Source: Roseiarcus sp963726105 (GTDB lineage Bacteria > Pseudomonadota > Alphaproteobacteria > Rhizobiales > Beijerinckiaceae). Taken from it: DNA of 64,000 bases. This document shows, piece by piece, positions 54,913 to 63,569 of the stretch. The stretch lies in NCBI GenBank assembly GCA_963726105.1, contig CAVSBJ010000019.1, positions 1 through 64,000 on the forward strand. The letters are read 5' to 3'. A program made the position numbers and the translations under genes. Positions within the stretch are counted from its first letter, which is position 1; the number at the start of each line of letters is the position of its first letter. Under the pieces are notes generated by a model. That model searched no databases, was not told the DNA's origin, and was given only the letters and a program-made list of their open reading frames with translations.

Positions 54913-55965
54913 TCATGCGGCCGCCTTTTTGTTGATCTGGGCCTCGGCTGCGCTGCGGCGCCGCTGGGCGTAGCCGGCGATGCCGATCGAGATGAGGAGC
55001 GTCACGCTGTTGAACATCGGCTCGACCCAGAACGAGCCGCCGAACTGCTGAATGCCCGCGATGCCGATCGCGAGGATCGCGACGCCGACCATCGTGCCCC
55101 AGACGTTGACGCGGCCGGGCTTGATCGTCGTCGAGCCCAAAAAGGCGCCGACCAGCGCAGGCAGCAGATATTCCAGGCCGACGCTCGCCTGGCCGATCCT
55201 CAGCCTCGAGGCCAGCAGGACGCCGGCGACCGCCGTCAGCAGTCCCGAGACGACGAAGGCGGCGATCGTGTAGCGGCGGACGGGGATGCCGTTCAGCGCC
55301 GCGGCCCTCGGATTCGCGCCGATAGCGTACAAGTAGCGCCCGACCGGCAGATATTCGAGGACGAACCACAGGAGACATGCGAAGGCCAGAACGTAGAAGC
55401 CGGTGATCGGCAGGCCGAACACCATCGTGCCGTTCAGAGCCAGGAACCCCTTCGGCAGGCTGCCCAGCACCTGGCGTCCGCCCGTGTGCCAGAGCGCGAT
55501 CGCATAGAGCGCGGTGCCGGTGCCCAAGGTCGCGATGAAGGAATCGATGAAGGCGACCTCGACCAGAATCCCATTGATCAATCCGACCAGGGCGCCGAGG
55601 ACAAGGACGACGGCGACCGCGAGCGGCCAAGGCAGGCCGTACACGGTCTGCAGGCTGATCGCCAGAATGTGCCACAGCACGATGCCGTATCCGACCGTGA
55701 GGTCGATCTTGCCCGACACCATCGGGATCATCGCGGCCAGCGACAGAAGCGCGATGATCGCCTTGTCGGCGACGATCGAGCGCAGGTTGAGAAGGGTCGG
55801 GAACGTGTCCGGCAGGATGACGGAAAAGAGCGCGATGAGAAGGAGGGCGAGAATCGGCAAGCCGTAGACCGGCAGGAGCCGGGTGAGCCGCGCGCCCCAG
55901 GAGGCGCGCTTCAGTTCGGCGGCGGTCGGCTCGAGAGCGTCGGAGCGGATCGAATTCGTCGCCAT
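54913..55965 (-). CDS. sugar ABC transporter permease (second system)
   Basis: This 350-residue RbsC-like permease has about ten hydrophobic segments. After a 30-residue cytoplasmic start, LLPVYGLPILALLLIALFSV is the first helix. AALIPMVSGKIDLTVGYGIV-like text (residues about 76-95) replaces the usual AGGIDLSVG, with Lys before IDL. LPALVGAFLGSTTIKPGRVN near residue 267 is the coupling region. It lies 23 bases after the ATPase gene and 29 bases before the binding-protein gene. This system has only one permease gene, so a homodimer is likely. Confidence 0.92.
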   Translation of the reverse strand: MATNSIRSDALEPTAAELKRASWGARLTRLLPVYGLPILALLLIALFSVILPDTFPTLLNLRSIVADKAIIALLSLAAMIPMVSGKIDLTVGYGIVLWHILAISLQTVYGLPWPLAVAVVLVLGALVGLINGILVEVAFIDSFIATLGTGTALYAIALWHTGGRQVLGSLPKGFLALNGTMVFGLPITGFYVLAFACLLWFVLEYLPVGRYLYAIGANPRAAALNGIPVRRYTIAAFVVSGLLTAVAGVLLASRLRIGQASVGLEYLLPALVGAFLGSTTIKPGRVNVWGTMVGVAILAIGIAGIQQFGGSFWVEPMFNSVTLLISIGIAGYAQRRRSAAEAQINKKAAA

Positions 55966-55988
55966 TCGCTTCCTCCTTGGCTCTTGTC

Positions 55989-57491
55989 TTACGCGGCTTC
56001 GGACGCGGAGGCGGCGGCGATCACCGACTCGGTTGTGAGTTCTGAACCATTGAGCTCGGCGATGATGCGGCCGCGGTTGAAGACGAGCGCCCGATGGCAG
56101 ATATGACCAACCTCCTCGAAGTCGGTCGACACCACCGCAACCGCGAGTTTCGCCCCGAGCGCGCGCTCGATGAGGCGGTAGATTTCCGCTTTCGCGCCGA
56201 CATCGACGCCGGCCGTCGGGTCTTCGGCGACGAGCAGCCGGCGCTCTGTCGCGAGCCAGCGGCCGACGATGACTTTCTGCTGATTGCCGCCCGAGAGCCC
56301 CTCGATCGGCAATTCCGGCGCATTCGGGCGAAGGTTGACCGAGGCGCCGAGCGTCGTCGCTCGGCGCGCCTCGGCGCGACGCCCGAGGAAGGAGAGGAGG
56401 CCGCGGCCGGAGGCGCTGGGATTGAGATAGGCGTTCTCGCGCACGGCGAGCGCGGAGGCGACGGATTCTTCCGCCCGGTCGCGAGCGAGCAGACCGACGC
56501 CCGCGCGCACGGCGGCGCGTGGCGAGGAGAGGTCCGGCGCCTTGCCGTCGATCAGGATCGACCCGTCATGGGGGATGGCGCCGAACAGGGCGCGGCCGAT
56601 TTCTTCCTGCCCCGCGCCCCTCAGGCCGACAAGGCCGAGCAATTCGCCCTCACGAATGTCGAAGTCGACCGGGCCCGCCCCCGGCGTCTTGAGGCCGCGC
56701 ACGACGACCCGCGCCGGCCCCGGAGCGCTGTCGCTCTTGTGGAAGAGTTCGAACGTGGAACGCCCGACGATGAGGCTGATGAGCGCGTCGGGATTGGTGT
56801 CGCACACGGGCTTCTCGCCGACGAGGCGCCCGTCGCGCATCACCACCACCCGGTCGGCGATGCGAAAGATCTCGTCCAGGCGATGCGAGACATAGATCAT
56901 GCCGACGCCGCGGCTCCTGAGGCCCCGCACCGCCTCGAACAGACGCTCCACCTCGTCGGCCGGCAGGCTCGCGGTCGGCTCGTCCAGCACCAGGAAATCG
57001 CAATTGACGACCAGCGCCCGAGCGATCGCGACCAGCGACTTCTCGGTCCGGCTGAGGCTTCGCACGCGTCGGCTAGGATCGATCCGGCCGCCGATCAGCG
57101 CCAGCGCTTGCTCGGCGCGCCGCTCGGCCGTCGACCAATCGATCGGCGCAAAGGGCATACGTGAGCCACGACGCGGAAACCCTTGGGCGAGCGCCATGTT
57201 TTCGGCGACCGTCATCCATTCGATGAGCCCGAGATCCTGGTGAACGAAGGCGACGCTCTGGCACGCGTCGGCGCGATGACGATAGGGCTCGCCGTCGATC
57301 GACACCGCTCCGCTGTCAGCGGCGACAATGCCGCCGAGAACCTTGATCAGGGTGGATTTGCCAGCGCCGTTCTCGCCCAGAAGGGCGACGACCTCGCCGC
57401 GATTGACGTCGAAGCTCACGCCCTTGAGCGCTTGCGTGCCCCCGAACGACTTGGCGACATTCTCGAAACGCAGGATGCCGCCTTGCGCCAA
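55989..57491 (-). CDS. sugar ABC transporter, tandem ATPase (second system)
   Basis: This 500-residue RbsA-type protein has two ABC domains. The first has Walker A LLGENGAGKSTLIKVLGG (about residues 36-53), a degenerate signature SLSRTEKSLVAIARALV and Walker B FLVLDEPTASLPADE. The second has an atypical Walker A region GLVGLRGAGQEEIGRALFG, an intact signature LSGGNQQKVIVGRWL and Walker B LLVAEDPTAGVDVG. It is the first gene of the operon. The promoter should lie in the 57492-57921 spacer. Confidence 0.93.
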   Translation of the reverse strand: MAQGGILRFENVAKSFGGTQALKGVSFDVNRGEVVALLGENGAGKSTLIKVLGGIVAADSGAVSIDGEPYRHRADACQSVAFVHQDLGLIEWMTVAENMALAQGFPRRGSRMPFAPIDWSTAERRAEQALALIGGRIDPSRRVRSLSRTEKSLVAIARALVVNCDFLVLDEPTASLPADEVERLFEAVRGLRSRGVGMIYVSHRLDEIFRIADRVVVMRDGRLVGEKPVCDTNPDALISLIVGRSTFELFHKSDSAPGPARVVVRGLKTPGAGPVDFDIREGELLGLVGLRGAGQEEIGRALFGAIPHDGSILIDGKAPDLSSPRAAVRAGVGLLARDRAEESVASALAVRENAYLNPSASGRGLLSFLGRRAEARRATTLGASVNLRPNAPELPIEGLSGGNQQKVIVGRWLATERRLLVAEDPTAGVDVGAKAEIYRLIERALGAKLAVAVVSTDFEEVGHICHRALVFNRGRIIAELNGSELTTESVIAAASASEAA

Positions 57492-57921
57492 GTCGTTTCC
57501 TCCCTCGTCCGCTAACCGTAGTTCTTCGCCGTTCTCATGGTCAAGCGATGGAACTGCGGATCGCCGACCGTGACGAGGGCGTCGAACGCATAGGAGATCG
57601 ACCCGAGCCCGGCCCGAGAGGAAGCCGACTTCCCATCACACGGCCGAGCGCGGCGATCGTTGTCACATGGGTGCGCCAGACGCACTATGCGCAGGGCCGT
57701 TGAATCTGAGAACGCCTAAGGCGCTGCGATTCGCGGGTAATCGAGCTCAGTCAGGTTGGCGGCGGGCTAAATCTGTGGCATTTGAACCGATAATGCGACG
57801 GTATTGAGCAACCGGCGAGCCGCAAATTTCGTCCCCGCCTTGGTGGCGCTATCGCCAAGCTGATTTGAGACGAGGGGTCGCCAGTGTGCGATATGACGGT
57901 TTTGCGACAGGGCGGGCGTCA
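57492..57921. other. spacer upstream of second sugar ABC operon
   Basis: No gene is supported in this 430-base stretch. It separates the divergent ATPase gene and a small plus-strand gene and should contain both promoters. A short dyad, CGCCTAAGGCG, is at 57714-57724. Confidence 0.4.
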
Positions 57922-58137
57922 ATGAACGTGTCCTTAAATCAAGCCATCGAAATCCACGCCAAGGCGTTTAAGCATCGTTTCGGCAAACGGGCGGCGCTGA
58001 TGGCCGAGGAGAAGGCCCACCATTGCAGGGCGCACGGCGATGACGAAGGTCACGCGGTCTGGCTGCGGGTCGGGGTCGTCGCTGAAGTCTTTCCCGAGGT
58101 CAGGAGCTTACGTCCGTTGGTTGACGAGATGCGTTAA
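57922..58137 (+). CDS. small conserved hypothetical protein
   Basis: This 71-residue protein is counted from the ATG at 57922 (MNVSLNQAIEIHAKAFKHRF). A run of His and Ala residues follows (AEEKAHHCRAHGDDEGHAVW), and LRVGVVAEV lies near residue 50. Short proteins with the same SLNQAIEIHAK opening and AxEKAHHC core occur in related alphaproteobacteria as I recall, without known function. The conserved His/Cys could bind metal. Confidence 0.55.
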   Translation: MNVSLNQAIEIHAKAFKHRFGKRAALMAEEKAHHCRAHGDDEGHAVWLRVGVVAEVFPEVRSLRPLVDEMR

Positions 58138-58701
58138 CGCTTGGCCACGGAATCGGCTCTTTAGGGCTTGTGAGATTTTTGCCGGCCAAAACGAATGGAT
58201 TCAAGCCCTTGTGGGTGGTCCGTTATCGTTGTGCGCCAAGCAGTCGCGACCCATTGCTCGCCGGGTCCCCGGCGGAATATCGGCCGCGCCGCCGCTCTCC
58301 CTTTTTCGCGCTCAAATCCTTGAAACGATTGGAGCTTCCGCCGCGCGAAAGCGACTGCGTCGACAATGCCTTTGCAATTCCGGGAATAGATGTTAGCATT
58401 TCGGCTGATCCAAATCATCGGTTCCGGCAAAACGTCGACCGCGAGGACGGGCATGAAGAAACGCGCGGGTCGGCCAAGAGACGTTTCGCGACAACCCGGA
58501 CGCGAGTTGGAAATGGAGGCTTTTTTTTATTTTTTTCCGCTGCAACCCTTTGAAAAGTCCGGATTCCACCAAAGGAATCCAAGGAAATGCAAGGACTTTT
58601 CCTTGTTTTTGCTTGGATTTTCTTGCGCGTAACTCGCGCAACGGTTGCTCTGGGGGCGTTCCCGGCGCCCGCCGTCCGCTGATGGGTGCGAGGCGCTCGG
58701 T
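58138..58701. other. intergenic stretch with hairpin
   Basis: No gene is supported in these 560 bases. A poly-T stretch occurs near 58522-58540, and the hairpin below lies at 58577-58618. The many short frames here overlap one another and lack coding signs. Confidence 0.4.
58577..58618. terminator. two-part hairpin downstream of HNH endonuclease gene
   Basis: ATCCAAG (58577-58583) pairs with CTTGGAT (58612-58618), and inside it CAAGGA (58590-58595) pairs with TCCTTG (58600-58605) around a four-base loop. It lies about 84 bases beyond the HNH stop. On the minus strand A/T-rich sequence follows, so it may end that transcript. Confidence 0.5.
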
Positions 58702-59268
58702 CTACTCTTCCAGCTCGCTGTCCCAGTACAGATAGTCCATCCAGCTTTCGTGCAAATAATTGGGCGGGAACAGGCGCCCGTTCTGGTGCAGGTCGTGGAC
58801 GGTCGGCTGGTAGGGCTTGGTCGCCGGCCACATGCGCGCCGCGGCCGGTAAAAGATCGGCTTTCCTGAGGTTGCACTCCGAGCAGGCGGCGACGACGTTC
58901 TCCCAGGTCGTGATCCCGCCCTTCGAGCGCGGAACGACATGGTCGAAGGTGAGGTCGTCGCGCTGGCCGCAATATTGGCAGGTGAAGCGGTCGCGCAGGA
59001 ACACGTTGAACCGGGTGAAGGCGGGAAAGCGGGTCGGCTTGACGTAGCTTTTGAGCGACACCACCGAGGGCAGGCGCATCTCGAAGCTCGGGCTGCGCAC
59101 CAGCGTGTCGTACTCGGAAATGATGTTGACCCGGTCGAGGAACACGGCCTTGATCGCGTCCTGCCAGCACCAGATCGACAGCGGATAGTAGCTGAGCGGA
59201 CGGTAATCCGCGTTCAAAACGAGCGCCGGGCAATTTCCCGGCGAAACTGAGCGAACATGAACCGTCAA
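58702..59268 (-). CDS. HNH endonuclease
   Basis: This 188-residue protein carries a His-Asn-His nuclease domain. The zinc-supported core reads FTCQYCGQRDDLTFDHVVPR (about residues 95-114), then SKGGITTWENVVAACSECN. The CxxC pairs and the DH..P catalytic site are intact. The N-terminal part with ALVLNADYRPLSYYPLSIWC is the conserved lead of a widespread bacterial HNH subfamily with no known phage or restriction link. It stands alone, with no methylase nearby, so a housekeeping DNA role is likelier than restriction. Confidence 0.9.
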   Translation of the reverse strand: MTVHVRSVSPGNCPALVLNADYRPLSYYPLSIWCWQDAIKAVFLDRVNIISEYDTLVRSPSFEMRLPSVVSLKSYVKPTRFPAFTRFNVFLRDRFTCQYCGQRDDLTFDHVVPRSKGGITTWENVVAACSECNLRKADLLPAAARMWPATKPYQPTVHDLHQNGRLFPPNYLHESWMDYLYWDSELEE

Positions 59269-59425
59269 ACCGACGCTCCGTCCTCCGGACGTTGACGCGG
59301 GCCCGTCTCCGAATCCGGCCGCGCCCTTACTCTACAGCTTGCGTGACGCCCTTGTGAAGGCCCCGAAATCCAGCTCACTCCGGGGCTTTCGCGGTTTTCC
59401 CCGCCTTGCTTCCGGAGCGAATCGA

Positions 59426-59848
59426 TCATCGGGCGTTCTCCTCGATCGCCTCCATGTCGGCGTCGGAGAGCCCGAAATGATGGCCGATCTCGTGCACGAG
59501 AACGTGGGTCACGATCTCGTCGAGCGTATCCTCGCCGTCGCACCAGAAATCGAGCAGCGGCCGGCGATAGAGCCAGATCATGTTGGGCAGTTCGCCCGTC
59601 TCCACGACCGCGCCGCGCTGAGCGAGCCCGTGCCCGCGAAAAAGACCCAAAAGGTCGAAGTCGCTCTCGGCGCCCATCTCCTTGAGCGTCTCGTCGTCGG
59701 GGAAATCGGCGACCTGGATGACCAGACCGTCCGTGAGCTGCCGGAACGAAGCTGGCAGGCGTTCGAATGCCGCTCGGGCGAGCGCATCGATGTCCTCGGA
59801 CGTCGGAGCGCGTAACGAGGAGAGGGCGCTCAACGTCTCGGCGGTCAC
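59426..59848 (-). CDS. zincin-like metallopeptidase family protein
   Basis: This 140-residue minimal metallopeptidase has the active-site motif THVLVHEIGHHFGLSDADME (about residues 114-133), with HExxHxxxxxD. An upstream strand, ELPNMIWLYRRPLLDFW, precedes it. This is the single-domain zincin family found in many alphaproteobacteria; targets are unknown. Its start overlaps the stop of the cyclic-nucleotide-domain gene by four bases. It is the third gene of a coupled operon that starts with a response regulator. Confidence 0.88.
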   Translation of the reverse strand: MTAETLSALSSLRAPTSEDIDALARAAFERLPASFRQLTDGLVIQVADFPDDETLKEMGAESDFDLLGLFRGHGLAQRGAVVETGELPNMIWLYRRPLLDFWCDGEDTLDEIVTHVLVHEIGHHFGLSDADMEAIEENAR

Positions 59849-60330
59849 TGCGCCGCCCAGGGTCTCGGCGCAAGGGAGCCTTCGAACGACTTGATTCGGG
59901 TTGCTTCCAGTCCATCGACCAGACGGCGCATTCGGGCGGCGAGAACGGCGCGAATCTCCGCCGCGCCCGCCGGGAACTCCGTGAGAACACGCCGAAACGT
60001 CTCGCGCGGAATCCGCATCACGACCGTGTCCTCGGCCGCGCGCGCACTGACGCGACGTGCGGTCGGCGCATAGAGCGCGGTCTCGCCGATGAGGGCGCCT
60101 GCGTCGACGCGCCGTTCAGCTTTCGGCTCCGCTCCATCTTCGAGCAACGTGATCGAGCCCGAATGGACGAAATACCCGGAATCGGCGGTCTCGCCGGCGA
60201 AGAACAGCGCTTCGCCAGCCCTCAACCGCCGTTTCTCACATGAGAAGGCGATCAATTGCACCGCTTCGCGCGGAAGGAGGTCGAAAGGGCCCGTCCGCCC
60301 GAGTTGCGCGACTTCGTCGTCGAGCGTCAC
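59845..60330 (-). CDS. cyclic nucleotide-binding domain protein without HTH
   Basis: This 161-residue protein consists of one cNMP-binding (Crp-type) beta barrel: LLPREAVQLIAFSCEKRRLR, then ALFFAGETADSGYFVHSGSI and ALIGETALYAPTARRVSARA (about residues 77-96). The last matches the phosphate-binding cassette GE..L....RR.A.A. A C-terminal helical part ends PWAAQ. No DNA-binding domain is present, so it must act by contact with another protein. It overlaps the response regulator stop and the metallopeptidase start by four bases each. Confidence 0.88.
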   Translation of the reverse strand: MTLDDEVAQLGRTGPFDLLPREAVQLIAFSCEKRRLRAGEALFFAGETADSGYFVHSGSITLLEDGAEPKAERRVDAGALIGETALYAPTARRVSARAAEDTVVMRIPRETFRRVLTEFPAGAAEIRAVLAARMRRLVDGLEATRIKSFEGSLAPRPWAAQ

Positions 60331-61040
60331 TCGGGCCGTCCCGCGGACGCCGCGCTCGCCACAAGCTTGTACCCGCCGCCTTCGGTGACAAGAAGCTGCG
60401 CTTCGGCAGGATTATTCTCGATCTTCTGCCGCAAGCGATAGATGTGCGTCTCGAGCGTGTGCGTCGTGACGTTGGCGTTGTAGCCCCAGACATGCTTGAG
60501 CAAAGTCTCGCGGGCCACTGGTTGCTGTTCGGCGCGATGGAGGTAACGCAGGATCGCCGCTTCTTTCTCGGTCAGCCGCAATTTGACCCCCTGCGGGTCG
60601 ACGAGGTTCTTCGAAGTTGGCCGGAAGGTGTAAGAGCCGACTTGAAACTCCGCGTCCTCGCTGGCTTCATATTGCCTGAGCTGCGAGCGAATTCGGGCCA
60701 GCAATACAACGAACCGGAACGGCTTGCCGACGTAATCGTTCGCGCCGGAATCAAGGCCGGACACAGCGTCTGCATCCGTATCGTGTGCTGTCAGCATGAT
60801 GATGGGCCGACGATACCCGTCTCGGCGAATCCGTTTGACCGCCTCGCGCCCGTCAAGATCGGGCAGGCCGACGTCCATGATGATGAGGTCGGGCGTTGTG
60901 GTGGCGAGCGCCTCAAGCGCCGCTTCCGCCGTCTCGACCGCCTGGACCTGAAACTCGGGATGGAGAGCCAATTGCTCGACCAGCGCCTGGCGCAGGTCGT
61001 TGTCATCATCCACGATCAGCAATTGCCGCGTTTGGCTCAT
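60327..61040 (-). CDS. OmpR-family response regulator (orphan)
   Basis: This 237-residue regulator has a receiver domain starting SQTRQLLIVDDDNDLRQALV, with the phosphoacceptor in DLIIMDVGLPDLDGREAV (about residue 55). The receiver ends with GLDSGANDYVGKPFRFVVLL. The winged helix contains LRLTEKEAAILRYLHRAEQQ and NVTTHTLETHIYRLRQKIEN. No histidine kinase gene is adjacent. The stop overlaps the start of the cyclic-nucleotide-domain gene, so the three proteins are made together. Confidence 0.93.
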   Translation of the reverse strand: MSQTRQLLIVDDDNDLRQALVEQLALHPEFQVQAVETAEAALEALATTTPDLIIMDVGLPDLDGREAVKRIRRDGYRRPIIMLTAHDTDADAVSGLDSGANDYVGKPFRFVVLLARIRSQLRQYEASEDAEFQVGSYTFRPTSKNLVDPQGVKLRLTEKEAAILRYLHRAEQQPVARETLLKHVWGYNANVTTHTLETHIYRLRQKIENNPAEAQLLVTEGGGYKLVASAASAGRPE

Positions 61041-61166
61041 CTCGATGACTTTACTCGCTGGAGAGCGCGCCGGCTACCGCAGGATTACGGCGAGCATGCG
61101 GCTGTCGCTCACGCTTGATTCGGTTGCCGCCGCGACTTGTCCCCGGATTTCGGACGCAGTCCATCG

Positions 61167-63536
61167 TCAGGGCTCGAGCGTCAGCTCTTGGGCGCCAGCT
61201 TTTTTGAGCTCGTCTTCCGAGCCCGAAAGCGTGATCGATTTGACGTCGTTCCACAGCGGCGTGAGGTCGCCGTAGTGGCGCGAGAAAATATGGGCCGATT
61301 CGCCGGTCGCGATCATGAAGCGGGATTTATCAGGGTCCGCCAGATCATAAAGACCGCGAAAACCGCCCCCATGCGTTCGGGCGAATGGCAGATCTGGCGC
61401 AACCTCGGCGCCACCGCCCCGATCCAGCGTGTAGTAGCCTCCGCTCGACGAAACACTTAGGTCGCTCAGCCGGTCAAGAAGCGGAACATGGCTGAACACC
61501 TGATGCCGCAGGAGCGCTCGGTGCTCTGCGCCCCAACGCCACCGGCTCATATCGGCGCCATCGCGCCCAACGAGCAAAGCGAGTCCCTCGTCGAGCGCGC
61601 GCCCGAGCGCCCTGCGGCAGTTCGGATCGGGAGCGCCCGGGACGTCGCACCAGGAGGGATGGTCACGCATTAGCGACGCCAGTGTCGTCGCGGCGAATGG
61701 GCCTTTCTCGCCCATCGGGAGCCCGGTTTTGTCGTCAAGCAGGATTTTGTGGAGCGATCTGAGGAATGCAGTATAAATCAACGGCTCGGCCCGGTCCTTA
61801 TCCATCACCGCGTCCCAGTTTAGAAGCATTGCCTGCGCCGTCCGCGCTCGCCCGTCTGACGGCGCAATGGCGGCTATGAAGGGCTGCAAATCCCTCACAT
61901 CCAGGGACAGGTGGTCGGCCTGCATTGCGGCCGAGGTTTCCAGGCTGTGCTTGTCGATCGTGTCGAAGAATTGCTGAATACGGCGGGCGCGGAAATTCTC
62001 TTCCCAGTCCTGCCCGAAACTGGGCTTGTGATCGTCGGGGAAATTGGCGTTGTTGGCGTTAAAGGCGAACCCGGTTTCCGGATTGTGCAGCTGCGGCCAT
62101 TGATCGAACGGGATTGTGCCAGTCCAGTCGAAGGCGCCGGACGCGCCATCGACGGGAGTGGAACCGTCGCCTGACTTTCGCAACGGGACCAGGCCGGGGT
62201 TCAGGAAGCCGATGTCGCCCCCGACGTCAGCGAAGACCAAGTTCTGGGTCGGCGTCTGATAGAGGCGGAGAGCGTCGAGAAATTGGCCCCAGTTTCGCGC
62301 GGAATTGACCCGCATGAGGGCTTCGCCGGTGGTGTCGCGATCGCCAAGCCCGGTGAAGGCGAGGGCGACCGCCTTGTCCGGCCCAGCGAAATTCGCTAGA
62401 TCCGCGTTGATGTCCGAGAGGAGCGGACCATGCCGCGTCGCGCGGATCGTGAGCTGGACGTCGGCGCCGCCTTTCACATGAATTGTTTCTTCCCGCGTCT
62501 CGAACGGCTTTGGCCCGTCAGGGGTGAGATATTTCGACGGGTCGGTCGGATCGACGGTTTCGATGAAGAGGTCCTGAACGTTCGAATCCGCGGTCGTCAG
62601 CCCCCAGGCGATAGAATCGTTTTGGCCGAGCACGAAGACAGGGGCGCCGGGCAAAGTGGCGCCTTTAACGGACCCTTCGGGCGTGACCACGCGAGCCAAA
62701 TACCACAGGATCGGAGCGCTAAGGTCGAGATGCGGGTCGTTGGCGAGAATCGGCCGTCCGCTCAATGTCCGCGATCCGCCTACGACCCATTCGTTCGATG
62801 CGCCTTTGCCTACTCCAGTCAAGGTTCCGAGCTCTTCATCGATGCTATCGCTGCTCGCATGAGTGTCGCTGATCGCCGGCAACGTCGTGATTGGGCCGCC
62901 AGGCGGCGCGCCGGGAAAGAGCCAATTTGCCCGTTCCGGTCCGAACTTGGCGAGAAGGCGGCCCCGAAGAAGTTTAACCTTGAAATTCTGTGAGAGTTGG
63001 TAGGCCTCGATCTTACCGATCACCAGCGAATCGGCCGGTTTCCAAGGCTCAGGTCTATCACCCGCGAGGAGGAACTCGGGCGGCAGCGCGTGGCTTGCCA
63101 GGAAAGCGTTGACGCCCTCGGCATAGGCCTCGAGCCGCTTCTGAGCCCAGGGCGACAGCGCAGAAAGGCTCGTCTCGGCCTCACGGTAAAAGCCCACCGT
63201 GCGAATGAACTTGTCGACAGGCAGAAGATCGGCGCCGCGGATTTCGGCCATGCGCCCCTGGCCGACCCGGCGCAGGATGTCCATTTGGAACATCCGTTCG
63301 CTTGCATGCAGGTAGCCGAGCGCACGGGCCGCGTCGTCCATTGAACTGGCAAAAACGTGCGGCACCCCGTACGCGTCGCGCCACACACGGGCTTCGGATG
63401 AAAGACCTGGTAGTCTTTCGGCGCCCGAATAGGCTGGCATTGCGCGATAAAACAGAGTGGCGACGACGAGCGTCGCAAGCGCAACCAGCGAGAGGGCAAC
63501 ACTCGCCGCCCATTGGATCAAGCGTCGGATGGTCAC
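61167..63536 (-). CDS. penicillin acylase family Ntn-hydrolase
   Basis: This 789-residue exported enzyme begins with a membrane/signal segment (AASVALSLVALATLVVATLF). The alpha chain carries VWRDAYGVPHVFASSMDDAA, then LGYLHASERMFQMDILRRVG. After autoprocessing the beta chain would start at the Ser of GKGASNEWVVGGSRTLSGRP (about residue 247), followed by ILANDPHLDLSAPILWY. The catalytic pattern is intact. Relatives hydrolyse amide bonds in beta-lactams, acyl-homoserine lactones or lipopeptides; the substrate cannot be told. It lies between xth and the response regulator operon. Confidence 0.92.
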   Translation of the reverse strand: MTIRRLIQWAASVALSLVALATLVVATLFYRAMPAYSGAERLPGLSSEARVWRDAYGVPHVFASSMDDAARALGYLHASERMFQMDILRRVGQGRMAEIRGADLLPVDKFIRTVGFYREAETSLSALSPWAQKRLEAYAEGVNAFLASHALPPEFLLAGDRPEPWKPADSLVIGKIEAYQLSQNFKVKLLRGRLLAKFGPERANWLFPGAPPGGPITTLPAISDTHASSDSIDEELGTLTGVGKGASNEWVVGGSRTLSGRPILANDPHLDLSAPILWYLARVVTPEGSVKGATLPGAPVFVLGQNDSIAWGLTTADSNVQDLFIETVDPTDPSKYLTPDGPKPFETREETIHVKGGADVQLTIRATRHGPLLSDINADLANFAGPDKAVALAFTGLGDRDTTGEALMRVNSARNWGQFLDALRLYQTPTQNLVFADVGGDIGFLNPGLVPLRKSGDGSTPVDGASGAFDWTGTIPFDQWPQLHNPETGFAFNANNANFPDDHKPSFGQDWEENFRARRIQQFFDTIDKHSLETSAAMQADHLSLDVRDLQPFIAAIAPSDGRARTAQAMLLNWDAVMDKDRAEPLIYTAFLRSLHKILLDDKTGLPMGEKGPFAATTLASLMRDHPSWCDVPGAPDPNCRRALGRALDEGLALLVGRDGADMSRWRWGAEHRALLRHQVFSHVPLLDRLSDLSVSSSGGYYTLDRGGGAEVAPDLPFARTHGGGFRGLYDLADPDKSRFMIATGESAHIFSRHYGDLTPLWNDVKSITLSGSEDELKKAGAQELTLEP

Positions 63537-63569
63537 AGCTCGAAGCCGGTTCTGAAAAAGTGGCGACAG

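Noticed and set aside
53774..55675. Very long version of the second binding protein
   Set aside because: The upstream 264 codons overlap the permease gene in another frame; a signal peptide and ribosome binding site mark the start at 54883.
58702..59268. HNH gene as part of a restriction system
   Set aside because: No methylase or other restriction gene is adjacent, and the subfamily is a common chromosomal one.
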